From contig JAKASG010000020.1 in the NCBI GenBank assembly GCA_021828285.1, positions 1 to 43,152 of the forward strand: a stretch of 43,152 nt of DNA, written 5' to 3'. A model generated the notes under the pieces. It searched no databases. It was not told the DNA's origin and was given only the letters and a program-made list of their open reading frames with translations. This document shows, one piece after another, positions 10,825 to 18,994 of this stretch. The stretch's first letter is position 1, and the number at the start of each line of letters is the position of its first letter. Source of the stretch: Acidobacteriota bacterium (GTDB taxonomy: Bacteria > Acidobacteriota > Terriglobia > UBA7540). Position numbers and translations under genes: made by a program.

Positions 10825-11044
10825 CCGCCTTTCGATTTTTGGCCTCGATTGAAGTGGAGGGAGCAGGCCGCGGCCGGGAACTTGTCCGCGCCATGGTTAA
10901 AAAACCCCGGTCCAGCCAACAGCCCCCCGAACGCACATTGCGATGGCACAAAAAAGCTGCTCGCGAAACGAGCCAACCGCGCATATGATGAAGACTCTGT
11001 CGCACAAAGGTGATAGGGCAACCCCCAAGGGAGGCTTCTTAAAG

Positions 11045-13747
11045 ATGAACCAATTCCGATTCCGCACGTTTCCGATAGTTATGTTTGCAGTTGCGATGCT
11101 GGTTCCGCTCTTGCGCGCGGAAACCGTGACGCCCCTTCACGGCGGCTGGCAACTGCAGTCGTCTCGCAAGCTCAACGCAACAGGAAAAGAAATATCGAGC
11201 GCGGGGTTCAATGTGAAAGGGTGGATCAGCACCCAAGTGCCCAGTACGGTCGTTGCCGCGCAAGTCGCCGCGGGCATTTTCCCCAACCCATATTTCGGCG
11301 ACAACCTGCGCAAACTTCCCGGAATGGATTATGAGGTCGGCGCGAATTATTCCAACCTGCCGATGCCCGAGAGCAGCCCTTATGACTGCGGCTGGTGGTA
11401 CCGTGATGAATTCACGGCGCCTGTGACGCCGGGCAAGCCCTATTATTGGCTGCATTTCAACGGCATCAATTACCGCGCAGACATCTGGTTGAACGGTCAT
11501 AAGATCGCGGATTCAACACAGATTGCCGGAGCAAACCGCCGGTACGATCTGAACGTGACGAAGGATCTGAGGCCGGGGAAACAGAATGTGCTGGCCGTGG
11601 AAGTCTGGGCGCCGACTCCGCATCAATTGGCCTTCACCTTTGTTGACTGGAATCCGATGCCGCCCGACAAAGACATGGGTCTGTGGGGAAAGGTCAACCT
11701 GGTTGCTACGGGTCCGATTTCCCTGCGATTCCCCATGGCGGCCACAAATTTTCCGAGCACGAGCAAATTGAATGTTGCAGACCTGACGGCCTATGCACAA
11801 TTGCGGAATGCGACCGGCCACGCGGTGCGCGGAACCGTCTCAGGGACCGCCGCAGGAGCGCATTTTGAGCAAACAGTGAGCCTGGCGCCAAATGAAGAGA
11901 AGACTGTGGAATTTACGCCGGAGAGATTTCCGCAACTGCGCATCCGCCATCCAAAGGTCTGGTGGCCCCGCCAAATGGGCGAACCGATTCTCGAGCGGCT
12001 GACGATGAGCGTCAGCGCGAACGGCCGGGTTTCGGATGAGGAATCCGTGAATTTTGGGATTCGCGAGATCACTTCAGAGCTGACGGCGCAGCAGGGCCGC
12101 CTGTTCCGTATCAATGGCAAGCCGCTTCTTGTCCGCGGGGGCGGATGGACGCAGGACATGATGCTGCGTCAGAATCCGGAGCGCCTTCGTGAGCAGTTCA
12201 AACTCGTCCGCCATCTTAATCTGAACACCCTCCGCTTGGAGGGCCAGATGGAGCCGACCGACTTTTTCAATCAGGCGGACAAGAACGGAATTCTGGTATT
12301 TCCGGGGTGGGTTTGCTGCGCCGAATGGCAGTTATGGCACAACTGGACGCCTCAAACCCTGGAGGTTGCGAAAGCTTCCCTGCGCTCGCAGATCTTGAGG
12401 CTGCGCAGCCATCCGAGCGTCATGGTCTGGCTGAATGGGAGCGATATCCCACCGGTGCCGCATGTTGAAAGGGCTTATCTTGCTATCGAAGCGGAATTGC
12501 ACTGGCCCGATCCCATCGTCTCATCCGCGTCTCAAATGCCCACGAAGGTCACGGGGATCAGCGGCGTAAAGATGACCGGGCCGTATGATTACGTCGAACC
12601 CAGCTACTGGTGGGTCGCCATGCAGCGTAAAGGAAACGATTTCCCGAGGGACTTTGGCGGCGCTTACATTTTCAACACCGAGACAAGTCCCGGCCCCTCG
12701 ATGATGGGGTTGGCCAGCCGCAAGAAGTTTCTGCCCGATCCGAATGCCTGGCCGCCCACCGACGACTGGAAGCTGCATTACAGCGGCGGCGGATTTAGAA
12801 GCATGCATGTCCTGGACAGAGCCATGGATGCGATGTACGCCAAGCCCGCCTCGCTCGATGAGTACGTGCGCCTCGCGGATACGATGGAATATGACTCAGA
12901 GCGCGCAGAATTCGAATCGTACAGCGGCAACAAGTACGTCTCAACCGGAGTGATCCAGTGGATGCTGAACAATGCCTGGCCGTCGTTTTACTGGCACCTT
13001 TACGATTACTATCTGTCGCCGGGTGCGAGCTACTATGCGGTGAAGAAAGCGTGTCAGCCCCTGCACATCGAGTATGATTACAAGAACAGGTCAATCCTTG
13101 TGGTGAACAGCACCTACCATGCTGCGCCGAACCTGCGCGCAAGCATGACCGTCCACAGCGTCCAGTGGGATGAGCTTTACAGCAAAGAGGCCGCAGTGAA
13201 TGCGGCTGCCGACAGTTCCCAGATGGTATTCACCGTGCCCCGGAGACTCTACTCGGGCGCACAACCCATTCTCCTCATCAACCTCAAGCTGAGTAACGAC
13301 GCGGGCAAAGTCGTCAGCCGGAACTTCTATTGGGTGCCGAACAGCCTTACGGAATTTGATTGGACGGCAACCAACTATACGCACACGCCGGCAAAAGTCT
13401 TCCCGGACTTGACGGCGCTCACCCATCTTCCTCAAGCCGCCGTGACCGCTCATGCAGAGATCGAGCACACGATGCGCGGCAGGGAGGTCCGGCTCCAACT
13501 GAAGAACCCGTCAAGCGCGCTTGCCTTTCAGGTGCGCTTCGAGCTTCGGACACCCTCCGGAGGCCTGATTGCGCCCGTCATCTGGTCTGATGACTGGGTC
13601 GAACTCACGCCGGGCGAGTCGCGTACTTTCACAACCGCACCTCTGCCTAAAGACGCGCCGAGGGATGCCGTGATTGAGCTCAGCGGGTGGAACATCCCTT
13701 CAGCGACGATCACTCCTGTGTCTGCTGCGGGGGGCACGGCTCAATAA
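11045..13747 (+). CDS. secreted glycoside hydrolase family 2, exo-beta-D-glucosaminidase/mannosidase-like
   Basis: A 900-residue exported enzyme. Residues 1-23 (MNQFRFRTFPIVMFAVAMLVPLLRA) form a signal peptide. The GH2 order follows: a jelly-roll sugar-binding domain (WQLQSSRKL, YDCGWWYRDEF, LHFNGINYRADIWLNGHKI), immunoglobulin-like domains, and a TIM barrel with RLEGQMEP and HPSVMVWLNGSD (Asp as probable general acid). FNTETSPGPS carries the probable nucleophile Glu. The WLxGSD and FNxETSxGP pattern resembles the CsxA exo-glucosaminidase branch more than beta-galactosidases. ATG at 11045 is chosen because GGGAGG lies 10 bases upstream and the signal peptide starts there; a longer frame exists without support. 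It converges on a peptide transporter gene. Family is secure, sugar specificity inferred. Confidence 0.88.
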   Translation: MNQFRFRTFPIVMFAVAMLVPLLRAETVTPLHGGWQLQSSRKLNATGKEISSAGFNVKGWISTQVPSTVVAAQVAAGIFPNPYFGDNLRKLPGMDYEVGANYSNLPMPESSPYDCGWWYRDEFTAPVTPGKPYYWLHFNGINYRADIWLNGHKIADSTQIAGANRRYDLNVTKDLRPGKQNVLAVEVWAPTPHQLAFTFVDWNPMPPDKDMGLWGKVNLVATGPISLRFPMAATNFPSTSKLNVADLTAYAQLRNATGHAVRGTVSGTAAGAHFEQTVSLAPNEEKTVEFTPERFPQLRIRHPKVWWPRQMGEPILERLTMSVSANGRVSDEESVNFGIREITSELTAQQGRLFRINGKPLLVRGGGWTQDMMLRQNPERLREQFKLVRHLNLNTLRLEGQMEPTDFFNQADKNGILVFPGWVCCAEWQLWHNWTPQTLEVAKASLRSQILRLRSHPSVMVWLNGSDIPPVPHVERAYLAIEAELHWPDPIVSSASQMPTKVTGISGVKMTGPYDYVEPSYWWVAMQRKGNDFPRDFGGAYIFNTETSPGPSMMGLASRKKFLPDPNAWPPTDDWKLHYSGGGFRSMHVLDRAMDAMYAKPASLDEYVRLADTMEYDSERAEFESYSGNKYVSTGVIQWMLNNAWPSFYWHLYDYYLSPGASYYAVKKACQPLHIEYDYKNRSILVVNSTYHAAPNLRASMTVHSVQWDELYSKEAAVNAAADSSQMVFTVPRRLYSGAQPILLINLKLSNDAGKVVSRNFYWVPNSLTEFDWTATNYTHTPAKVFPDLTALTHLPQAAVTAHAEIEHTMRGREVRLQLKNPSSALAFQVRFELRTPSGGLIAPVIWSDDWVELTPGESRTFTTAPLPKDAPRDAVIELSGWNIPSATITPVSAAGGTAQ

Positions 13748-13778
13748 CAAGGCGCCGTGGTTCGAAGGGTCGTGATCG

Positions 13779-15293
13779 TCACCCGTGTTGGGCGGCTGGC
13801 CTGGCGGCGTCCGTCCGCATCAGACGGTTTAGCCATGGGATGATCGCGGTCGCTGCGATCGCTGAGGCCAAAGCTCCAGCTCCCAGCCACGCGAAGACTC
13901 GCGTGTAAAAAGGAAGCATGGCTGTGGCGCTCGTGACGCCGGTGGGAATGCTTGCCAGGCCTGCAATCGCGCCTCCGGCGTACATTCCCACGCCCATGCC
14001 GAGAAACCAGGCGCCCATCATCACTCCCCGGGAACGCTCCGGCACAAGCTGTGCCACCATGGAAAAACCGAGCGCGCTGATCAGGAGTTCACCAAGCGAT
14101 TGCGCGGCGTATCCCGCAACCAGCCACCATGACGAAACGATTCCGTTTCGCGCTGTAAGTCCGCTGCCCGCATACAGAAAGAATCCGATCGCCAGCAGAT
14201 AGAACCCCGCAGCATACTTTGTGGCCATTGCAAAATCGCCGCGCGGCGATTTTGCCATCCGGTCGTAGAGGAACGCGAGCGGCAGCGCCAGCACGACCAG
14301 CCAGAATTGGTTCAAGTCCTGAAACTGCGCCGGCGAAACATGAACGCTCAAAATGCTGTGCTGGACGTTGCGCAAGGCGAAAAGCGTCAGGGACGTGTAA
14401 ATCTGCTGGTTATATACGGCCCAGACGATGGACATCACGGTGAACACGATGCAGGCGACCATGCGCTTGCGCTCAGACGACTGTGCGGTCAGAAGCAGGT
14501 AAACAAAAATCCAGACCATCAGGGCCATGAAGACGCCCACGACGGCCAGTGCCGCCGACCGGGAACGGATAATCTCCGAGAGAAGAAACACAATGAGCAG
14601 CGACGCCGCAATCACGGCGATGAATCGCCGCCCGTCGAGCTTCTCGAAATCGGGTGCCGTACCGTAAGGGCGTATAAACTTGCGAAACGCGCCGTAGTTG
14701 AGCAGTCCGAGCGTCAATCCGATGGCGCTGAGGCCAAACGCAAGATGCCAGCTATCGAAGCGGAGCGAGCCGATTGTGACGGTCCAGTTCGGATGGTCCT
14801 TGATCCACGGCGTGAGCAGAATGGAAACGAAAGACCCAATGTTGAGGGACATGTAATAAATGGTGAAGAGGATGTCGAGCTTCGAATGCTCGCCTTCGTA
14901 CAGGCGCGAAACCAAATTGTTGGGATTCACTTTGAAGAGCCCGTTGCCGAGCGCGATCAGACCCATGGCAGGAAAGAACGTCGCATTCAGGGGAATCGAG
15001 AGTGCGACGTAACCGAGCGCGAGCGTTGTCGCTCCCAGCACCAGGGTTCGGCGTGCGCCGAGCACGCGATCGCCGACGTAACCGCCGAGCATCGGCGTCG
15101 AATAAACCAAACCGGAGAATGCGCCCCAGAGGATGTCGGCGCGGGCGTCAGCCATCCCCAGGTGCTCCACCATGTACAACACCATGATGGAAGCCATGCC
15201 GTAATAGCCAAAGCGTTCCCAAATCTCGACAAAGAAGAGGACGAGGAACGCTTTCCGTGGATGTGGCTCGGCCGCTCTGCCGGCAGTTTGCAT
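13779..15293 (-). CDS. POT/PTR2 family proton-coupled peptide transporter
   Basis: A 504-residue major-facilitator protein that probably imports di- and tripeptides with protons across the inner membrane. The family proton-coupling motif ExxERFxYYG reads EIWERFGYYG near the N-terminus (about 20-30). The second PTR2 signature, FYxxINxGS, appears as IYYMSLNIGSF. About 12-14 hydrophobic helices can be counted. The start at 15293 (MQTAGRAAEPHPRKAFLVLFF) has GAGGG 5 bases upstream and begins just before the first helix; reading further upstream adds about 155 residues with no family pattern. It is divergent from the creatininase-family gene, 138 bases apart. Confidence 0.9.
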   Translation of the reverse strand: MQTAGRAAEPHPRKAFLVLFFVEIWERFGYYGMASIMVLYMVEHLGMADARADILWGAFSGLVYSTPMLGGYVGDRVLGARRTLVLGATTLALGYVALSIPLNATFFPAMGLIALGNGLFKVNPNNLVSRLYEGEHSKLDILFTIYYMSLNIGSFVSILLTPWIKDHPNWTVTIGSLRFDSWHLAFGLSAIGLTLGLLNYGAFRKFIRPYGTAPDFEKLDGRRFIAVIAASLLIVFLLSEIIRSRSAALAVVGVFMALMVWIFVYLLLTAQSSERKRMVACIVFTVMSIVWAVYNQQIYTSLTLFALRNVQHSILSVHVSPAQFQDLNQFWLVVLALPLAFLYDRMAKSPRGDFAMATKYAAGFYLLAIGFFLYAGSGLTARNGIVSSWWLVAGYAAQSLGELLISALGFSMVAQLVPERSRGVMMGAWFLGMGVGMYAGGAIAGLASIPTGVTSATAMLPFYTRVFAWLGAGALASAIAATAIIPWLNRLMRTDAARPAAQHG

Positions 15294-15431
15294 CGGCGCC
15301 CTCGAAGCGAGGAGGATAGCCGTTTTTCCTTGAAATCCAAAGCAAAACGAGCAAGAGTACGTCTGCAATTCGTTTCGCGAGCCGGTAGAGACGGCGACGC
15401 ACTTGAACCGGCCGGCCAATGGGGGGCTCCC

Positions 15432-16133
15432 GTGAAGATCAGCGAGATGAACTGGAAGCAAGTCGAGGATTACCTGCATCACGACGACCGGGCCGTTCTG
15501 CCCATTGGCAGCACGGAGCAGCACTGCCGCCTGAGTCTGTGCACCGACCATATACTGGCGGAGCGTGTGGCCGTTGAAGCGGCCGAACCGCTTGGCGTCC
15601 CGGTTTTTCCCGGATTGCCGTATGGCATTACGCCGTATTTCATGGCGTACCCGGGAACGGTGACTCTGACGGCGGAAACCCATGGACGTGTGCTGCGAGA
15701 GATCATTGATAGTCTTGGGGCGCATGGTTTCAAGCGAATTGTCGTGGTGAACGGCCACGGAGGCAATTCACCAGGACAGGCGATCGCCGAGGAATGCATG
15801 CGTGCGAAGCAAGACTTGCGCGTGAAGTTCTACAATTGGTGGAATGCGGCTGCAACTTGGGCCAAGGTGATGGAAATCGATCCGGTCGCATCTCACGCCT
15901 CGTGGATGGAGAATTTTCCGTGGACGCGGCTCGCCGGCGTGGTTTACCCGCGGGAACAGAAAACGCCGATCGAGGTGTCGAAGGTCCATTCGTTGTCGCC
16001 CGATCGTGTACGCCAGTATATCGGCGACGGTAATTTCGCCGGCGTTTACCAGAAGCCGGATGAAGAGATGCTGGCGCTGTGGCGAACAGGGGTCGAGGAA
16101 ACGAGGAACGCAATCGCACACGGCTGGGACTGA
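15432..16133 (+). CDS. creatininase-family amidohydrolase
   Basis: A 233-residue member of the creatininase family, two-metal enzymes that open or cleave amide bonds in small ring compounds. GSTEQHCRLSLCTDHILAE near the N-terminus supplies the Glu, His and Asp metal ligands (usual form GSxEQHGPHLPxxTD), followed by GITPYFMAYPGTVTL. The NGHGGN segment lies at about 110. GTG at 15432 puts the family opening ISEMNWKQVEDYL at the N-terminus; a far longer upstream frame runs antisense to the transporter gene and is rejected. Substrates in this family range from creatinine to formylaminopyrimidines and cofactor precursors, and the sequence does not tell which. The gene is divergent from the POT transporter, so a transported substrate is possible but unproven. 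Confidence 0.85.
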   Translation: MKISEMNWKQVEDYLHHDDRAVLPIGSTEQHCRLSLCTDHILAERVAVEAAEPLGVPVFPGLPYGITPYFMAYPGTVTLTAETHGRVLREIIDSLGAHGFKRIVVVNGHGGNSPGQAIAEECMRAKQDLRVKFYNWWNAAATWAKVMEIDPVASHASWMENFPWTRLAGVVYPREQKTPIEVSKVHSLSPDRVRQYIGDGNFAGVYQKPDEEMLALWRTGVEETRNAIAHGWD

Positions 16134-16346
16134 AAACAGGCGATCGAACCGTCGTTCGTCATTCAATGGACTGCGCATTCAAGCGGGTACAGGCCTGTAA
16201 TGCGGTCAGAGGTCTCGAGGGTCGGCGAGGACGGAACAGGGCCGTTTCGTTTGACGCAACCCACATTCTTTTCTCCGGGAAAACATCCTCGCGAAGCCGG
16301 TGACAAATCTGGGAAATGCGCGCAAGCGGCTGATATTGAAATGATT

Positions 16347-16421
16347 TGGTAGCGGGGGGGCGGATCGAACGCCCGACCTAGGGATTATGAGACCCTCGCT
16401 CTACCACTGAGCTACCCCGCC
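16347..16421 (-). tRNA. tRNA-Met (anticodon CAT), elongator type
   Basis: A full cloverleaf on the minus strand. The acceptor stem GGCGGGG pairs with CCCCGCT (a G-U pair at 1-72), the D arm is GCTC/GAGC, and the T arm is GGGCG/CGCCC with loop TTCGATC. The anticodon loop CTCATAA gives CAT. Discriminator A and an encoded CCA complete the 3' end. The anticodon stem AGGGT/TCCCT has a T-T mismatch next to the loop. It lacks the C1-A72 mismatch and three G-C anticodon-stem pairs of an initiator tRNA. A lysidine-modified tRNA-Ile with CAT cannot be fully excluded, but A37-A38 and overall shape favour elongator Met. Confidence 0.93.
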
Positions 16422-16439
16422 GGAGAACCACGCTCACAC

Positions 16440-16469
16440 AGTTTAGGGCACGGTGAGCACGATGGTCAA
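16440..16469 (-). promoter_or_regulatory. candidate promoter of tRNA-Met
   Basis: On the minus strand TTGACC (16464-16469) and TAAACT (16440-16445) are separated by 18 bases, about 19 bases before the mature tRNA 5' end. This is a plausible housekeeping sigma-factor promoter. Confidence 0.55.
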
Positions 16470-16570
16470 GAAAAGGGCGTTGCGACGGGAGCCGTGCGGC
16501 ATGTCGATGGCCGCGCTCAAGGATTTCGGGCTTCCGGCGCGATTAACGCGACATAACGCGATGCACCGTC

Positions 16571-16599
16571 TTGACAAAGCCGGAGCCCTCCATTAACGT
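16571..16599 (+). promoter_or_regulatory. candidate promoter of the microcompartment cluster
   Basis: TTGACA (16571-16576) and TAACGT (16594-16599) are separated by 17 bases, leaving a leader of about 75 bases before the aldolase start. The -35 is perfect and the -10 weak. No other candidate stands out in the tRNA-aldolase gap of about 260 bases. Confidence 0.45.
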
Positions 16600-16680
16600 G
16601 AGGTTCGATTCGCTCTCCGCGCCGACCGTGGATGTTCGAACCGCGATGGGCCGGGTTCGCCGCCTGGAGACGCCTTTCTC

Positions 16681-17466
16681 ATGATCAAAACCGAAGACGA
16701 GCTGCGGAAGGAAATCGTCGAAATCGGGCGCTGGGTTCATCGCCAGGGGTTCGTTGCGGCTTACGACGGAAATATTTCCGCCCGCCTGGATAATCACCGC
16801 ATTCTCTCGACGCCGACAACGATGTCGAAAGGCATGATGGCGCCGGACGATCTGGTCGTCGTGGATTACGAGGGGAAAAAGATCAGCGGGATCCGCAATG
16901 TGACGAGCGAAATCGCCATGCACATCCTTATCTACAAGCGCCGGCAGGATGTTCACGGCATCGTGCACGCGCATCCGCCGACGGCGACGGGCTATGCCGC
17001 CGCGGGGCTTTCGCTCAATAAGGCCCTCATTTCGGAAGTCGTGCTCTCGCTCGGCTGCGTTCCGCTCGCGCGTTACGGCACGCCCGGCACGCCGGAATTG
17101 ACCGAAGCGCTCGCACCGCTGGTCAGTTCTTTTGACGCCATTTTGATGGCCAATCACGGCGTCGTCACCTGCGGGCCGGACGTGATGCGCGCCTACTTCA
17201 AGATGGAGACGGTCGAACACTTCGCCAAGATCTCACTCGTCACAGAGCTGCTGGGCAGACAGGTCTTGCTCTCTGAGACGGACGTGGATAAACTCTTGGC
17301 GGCGCGTTCTCGCTACTTTGGGGCGGCCGCGCCGGCTTCCCAGCGCTCGAGCGCTTGCCCGGTGACGGAGCCAGGCGGCGATGGCGCAGGGCGATTTCGG
17401 ATTTCAACGGATGAGATTGCGGCGATGGTCGCGGAAGCGGTGAAGCACCTGAAGCCGCGCGCGTAA
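16681..17466 (+). CDS. class II aldolase with C-terminal microcompartment-targeting tail
   Basis: A 261-residue L-fuculose-1-phosphate-aldolase-like enzyme. Such enzymes split fuculose- or rhamnulose-1-phosphate to dihydroxyacetone phosphate and lactaldehyde using Zn2+. GNIS (30-33) and the SKG region (49-51) suit the phosphate site. Glu77 is the likely catalytic acid/base, and His96, His98 (HAHPP) and His159 (NHGVV) the zinc ligands. After the catalytic domain ends near 215, a linker rich in Ala/Ser/Pro/Gly (about 216-238) leads to an amphipathic helix, [17 protein letters not shown]. That is the layout of encapsulation peptides that send enzymes into microcompartments. The BMC-H gene begins 31 bases downstream. 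The natural substrate is inferred from family and context. Confidence 0.9.
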   Translation: MIKTEDELRKEIVEIGRWVHRQGFVAAYDGNISARLDNHRILSTPTTMSKGMMAPDDLVVVDYEGKKISGIRNVTSEIAMHILIYKRRQDVHGIVHAHPPTATGYAAAGLSLNKALISEVVLSLGCVPLARYGTPGTPELTEALAPLVSSFDAILMANHGVVTCGPDVMRAYFKMETVEHFAKISLVTELLGRQVLLSETDVDKLLAARSRYFGAAAPASQRSSACPVTEPGGDGAGRFRISTDEIAAMVAEAVKHLKPRA

Positions 17467-17497
17467 AATAGGTCGTAATTGCTTTTGGAGGAAAACG

Positions 17498-17785
17498 ATG
17501 GGTGAAGCGCTGGGAATGATCGAAACGCGGGGACTGGTGGCCATGATTGAAGCTTCGGATGCGATGGTCAAGGCCGCCAAGGTTACGCTGGTGGGCTGGG
17601 AGAAGATTGGTTCGGGCTATGTGACCGCGCTCGTGCGCGGAGACGTCGCCGCCGTGAAGGCCGCGACGGACGCCGGCGCCGCTGCAGCGCGACGCGTGGG
17701 CGAATTGATTGCCGTGCACGTCATCCCGCGCCCACATCCGAGCCTGGAAGGTACGCTGCCCATTGGCAAAGCCGAAACAAAGTGA
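17498..17785 (+). CDS. BMC-H microcompartment shell hexamer protein
   Basis: A 95-residue single-BMC-domain protein of the PduA/EutM/CsoS1 type. Six copies form the hexagonal tile of a microcompartment shell. [23 protein letters not shown] opens the domain, [32 protein letters not shown] follows with the pore-loop KIGSG, and [12 protein letters not shown] closes it. A short tail of about 18 residues has no recognised motif. The ATG has a strong GGAGG 7 bases upstream, in contrast with the pentamer genes downstream. It is the only hexamer gene in the window, and no BMC-T gene is present. Confidence 0.96.
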   Translation: MGEALGMIETRGLVAMIEASDAMVKAAKVTLVGWEKIGSGYVTALVRGDVAAVKAATDAGAAAARRVGELIAVHVIPRPHPSLEGTLPIGKAETK

Positions 17786-17812
17786 TGGGGGGCAAGCAGC
17801 GGCCTTGAGCGT

Positions 17813-17864
17813 TCAGCATTCAGCCAACCTGCCCCTTCGCCGGAAGCTGACGGCTGAATGCTGA
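17813..17864. repeat. 13-bp perfect inverted repeat in the BMC-H/BMC-P1 spacer
   Basis: TCAGCATTCAGCC at 17813-17825 and GGCTGAATGCTGA at 17852-17864 are exact reverse complements around a 26-base loop. It lies in the 118-base spacer after the hexamer gene. It has no T run and may act as an RNA-processing or stability hairpin, or be a remnant repetitive element. Confidence 0.75.
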
Positions 17865-17903
17865 CGGCTCTCCCGCAACTCATCACTCGTCACGGCTCTT
17901 TCT

Positions 17904-18209
17904 ATGCTGCTCGCTAAAGTGGTCGGAACTGTCGTCGCCACGCGCAAGGACCCGCGCCTTGAAGGGAAAAAGCTGCTCGTCGTCGCTCCGCTCTCTCCGG
18001 AAGAAGTCGCTTCCGGCTCGCACAACGCTCCCGTAGGAAAAGCCAATTACGTTGTTGCCGTGGATACGGTAGACGCGGGCTACCGCGAAACCGTCATCAT
18101 CGTTCAAGGCAGCTCGGCGCGCATGGCGAGCGGATGCAAAGATACGCCCGTGGACACCGCCATCGTCGGCATCGTGGATACTGTCAAGCTGGATGAGCAG
18201 AGGCCGTAA
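17904..18209 (+). CDS. EutN/CcmL-type BMC-P shell pentamer protein (first)
   Basis: A 101-residue member of the EutN/CcmL/CsoS4 family, whose pentamers cap the vertices of microcompartment shells. The family opening MLLAKVVGTVVATRKDPRLEGKKLLVVAPL is followed by YVVAVDTVDAGYRETVIIVQGSSAR and a closing VDTAIVGIVDTVKL. Compared with the two later paralogues it has a longer middle loop (SPEEVASGSHNAPVGKAN). No ribosome-binding site precedes the ATG, unlike the hexamer gene. The spacer before it carries the 13-bp inverted repeat. Confidence 0.95.
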   Translation: MLLAKVVGTVVATRKDPRLEGKKLLVVAPLSPEEVASGSHNAPVGKANYVVAVDTVDAGYRETVIIVQGSSARMASGCKDTPVDTAIVGIVDTVKLDEQRP

Positions 18210-18328
18210 AAATTATGAGCGATGAAGTCTGGAGCGCAGTCGGCGGGTTGCATCCTGATTACTGAGAGCGCCTTGCAACGGACCGTGCGCTGGACCTCAG
18301 AATTCATGATTCCTATTTCATAATTTTT
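18208..18328. repeat. inverted repeat bracketing the BMC-P1/BMC-P2 spacer
   Basis: AAAAATTATGA (18208-18218), overlapping the BMC-P1 stop codon, and TCATAATTTTT (18318-18328), 13 bases before the BMC-P2 ATG, are exact 11-bp reverse complements that enclose the whole spacer. The AT-rich arms surround a GC-rich centre. Confidence 0.7.
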
Positions 18329-18341
18329 GGAACGCCTAACT

Positions 18342-18614
18342 ATGTTTCTTGCGCGAGTCGTGGGGAACGTCGTCGCGACGATGAAGGATCCGGCCTTCAC
18401 AGGAAAAAAAATTCTCGTAATCCAGCCCATCAACAAAAGCGGCGACGCCGAGGGCGCGAAAATACTTGCCCTCGATAGCGTCGGCGCGGGCGCGGGAGAA
18501 ACGGTTTATTGCTGCCGCGGCCGCGAAGCCAGCTTTCCCTGGCTGCCCGATGAAGTCCCGACGGAAACGTCCATCATTGCGATTGTGGACCAAATCAACG
18601 TCGAGAAATTATGA
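18342..18614 (+). CDS. EutN/CcmL-type BMC-P shell pentamer protein (second)
   Basis: A 90-residue EutN/CcmL paralogue: MFLARVVGNVVATMKDPAFTGKKILVIQPIN, then ILALDSVGAGAGETVYCCRGREASFPW and TSIIAIVDQINVEKL. Two adjacent cysteines (YCCRG) and the FPWLP insertion set it apart from its neighbours. ATG at 18342 is chosen because it gives the conserved MFLARVVG opening; the TTG at 18327 would add five residues without support. Only a poor purine patch (TTTTTGGA) precedes it. It diverges from the other two copies enough to suggest different vertex or partner roles, though this is inference. Confidence 0.95.
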   Translation: MFLARVVGNVVATMKDPAFTGKKILVIQPINKSGDAEGAKILALDSVGAGAGETVYCCRGREASFPWLPDEVPTETSIIAIVDQINVEKL

Positions 18615-18699
18615 ATTACGAATTGCGCGGGCGCAGAAGGTGAGGCGGGCCTGCAGCGGGATGCGGCGCCTCCCCTACGTTTCATAATTCACAATTCGT
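18607..18699. repeat. inverted word pairs bracketing the BMC-P2/BMC-P3 spacer
   Basis: AATTATGAA (18607-18615, overlapping the BMC-P2 stop) is the reverse complement of TTCATAATT (18681-18689), and ACGAATTG (18618-18625) is the reverse complement of CAATTCGT (18692-18699). Both arms carry both words, with their order exchanged. The layout parallels the previous spacer. Confidence 0.65.
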
Positions 18700-18709
18700 C
18701 ATTTGAACC

Positions 18710-18982
18710 ATGCTGATTGGCAGAGTGATTGGCGACATTGTTGCGACGCAGAAAGCGCCGAGCCATGAAGGGCAAAAAATTCTCATCGTGCAACCGCTGA
18801 ATCTCGACGGCACGGACCGCGGCGGTGTGGTTCTTGCGCTCGATGCCGTGGACGCGGGCGCGGGCGAGCGCGTGCTGGTCGCGACGGAAGGCTGGAGCGC
18901 GATGACCGCCGTGGGGCGTCCGCATTCACCGATTGATATGGCCGTGATCGGCGTGATTGATGCCGTCACGCTCGCCGCGTAA
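18710..18982 (+). CDS. EutN/CcmL-type BMC-P shell pentamer protein (third)
   Basis: A 90-residue EutN/CcmL protein: MLIGRVIGDIVATQKAPSHEGQKILIVQPLN, then VVLALDAVDAGAGERVLVATEGWSAM and IDMAVIGVIDAVTL. It is closest in length and loop pattern to the second copy. No ribosome-binding site is visible before the ATG, where the AT-rich arm of the spacer repeat ends. The aldo/keto reductase starts 12 bases after its stop codon, so the two are surely co-transcribed. Confidence 0.95.
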   Translation: MLIGRVIGDIVATQKAPSHEGQKILIVQPLNLDGTDRGGVVLALDAVDAGAGERVLVATEGWSAMTAVGRPHSPIDMAVIGVIDAVTLAA

Positions 18983-18994
18983 GCAGCCCAACTC

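Noticed and set aside
14307-15431. Upstream 375-residue extension of the creatininase-family protein
   Set aside because: It is antisense to the transporter and very rich in Arg, Glu and His, typical of a shadow frame; the family match begins at the GTG at 15432.
15294-15758. N-terminal extension of the peptide transporter on the minus strand
   Set aside because: The extra 155 residues run antisense to the creatininase-family gene, show no domain pattern, and the shorter start has a ribosome-binding site and the normal family opening.
16347-16421. Possible initiator tRNA or tRNA-Ile2 reading of the CAT tRNA
   Set aside because: The C1-A72 mismatch and G-C anticodon-stem triplet of initiators are absent; the overall sequence fits elongator Met better than Ile2, though Ile2 is not fully excluded.
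17811-18710. Shell-gene spacers as small unannotated genes
   Set aside because: Short frames there have no ribosome-binding site or recognisable pattern; the inverted repeats explain the visible structure.
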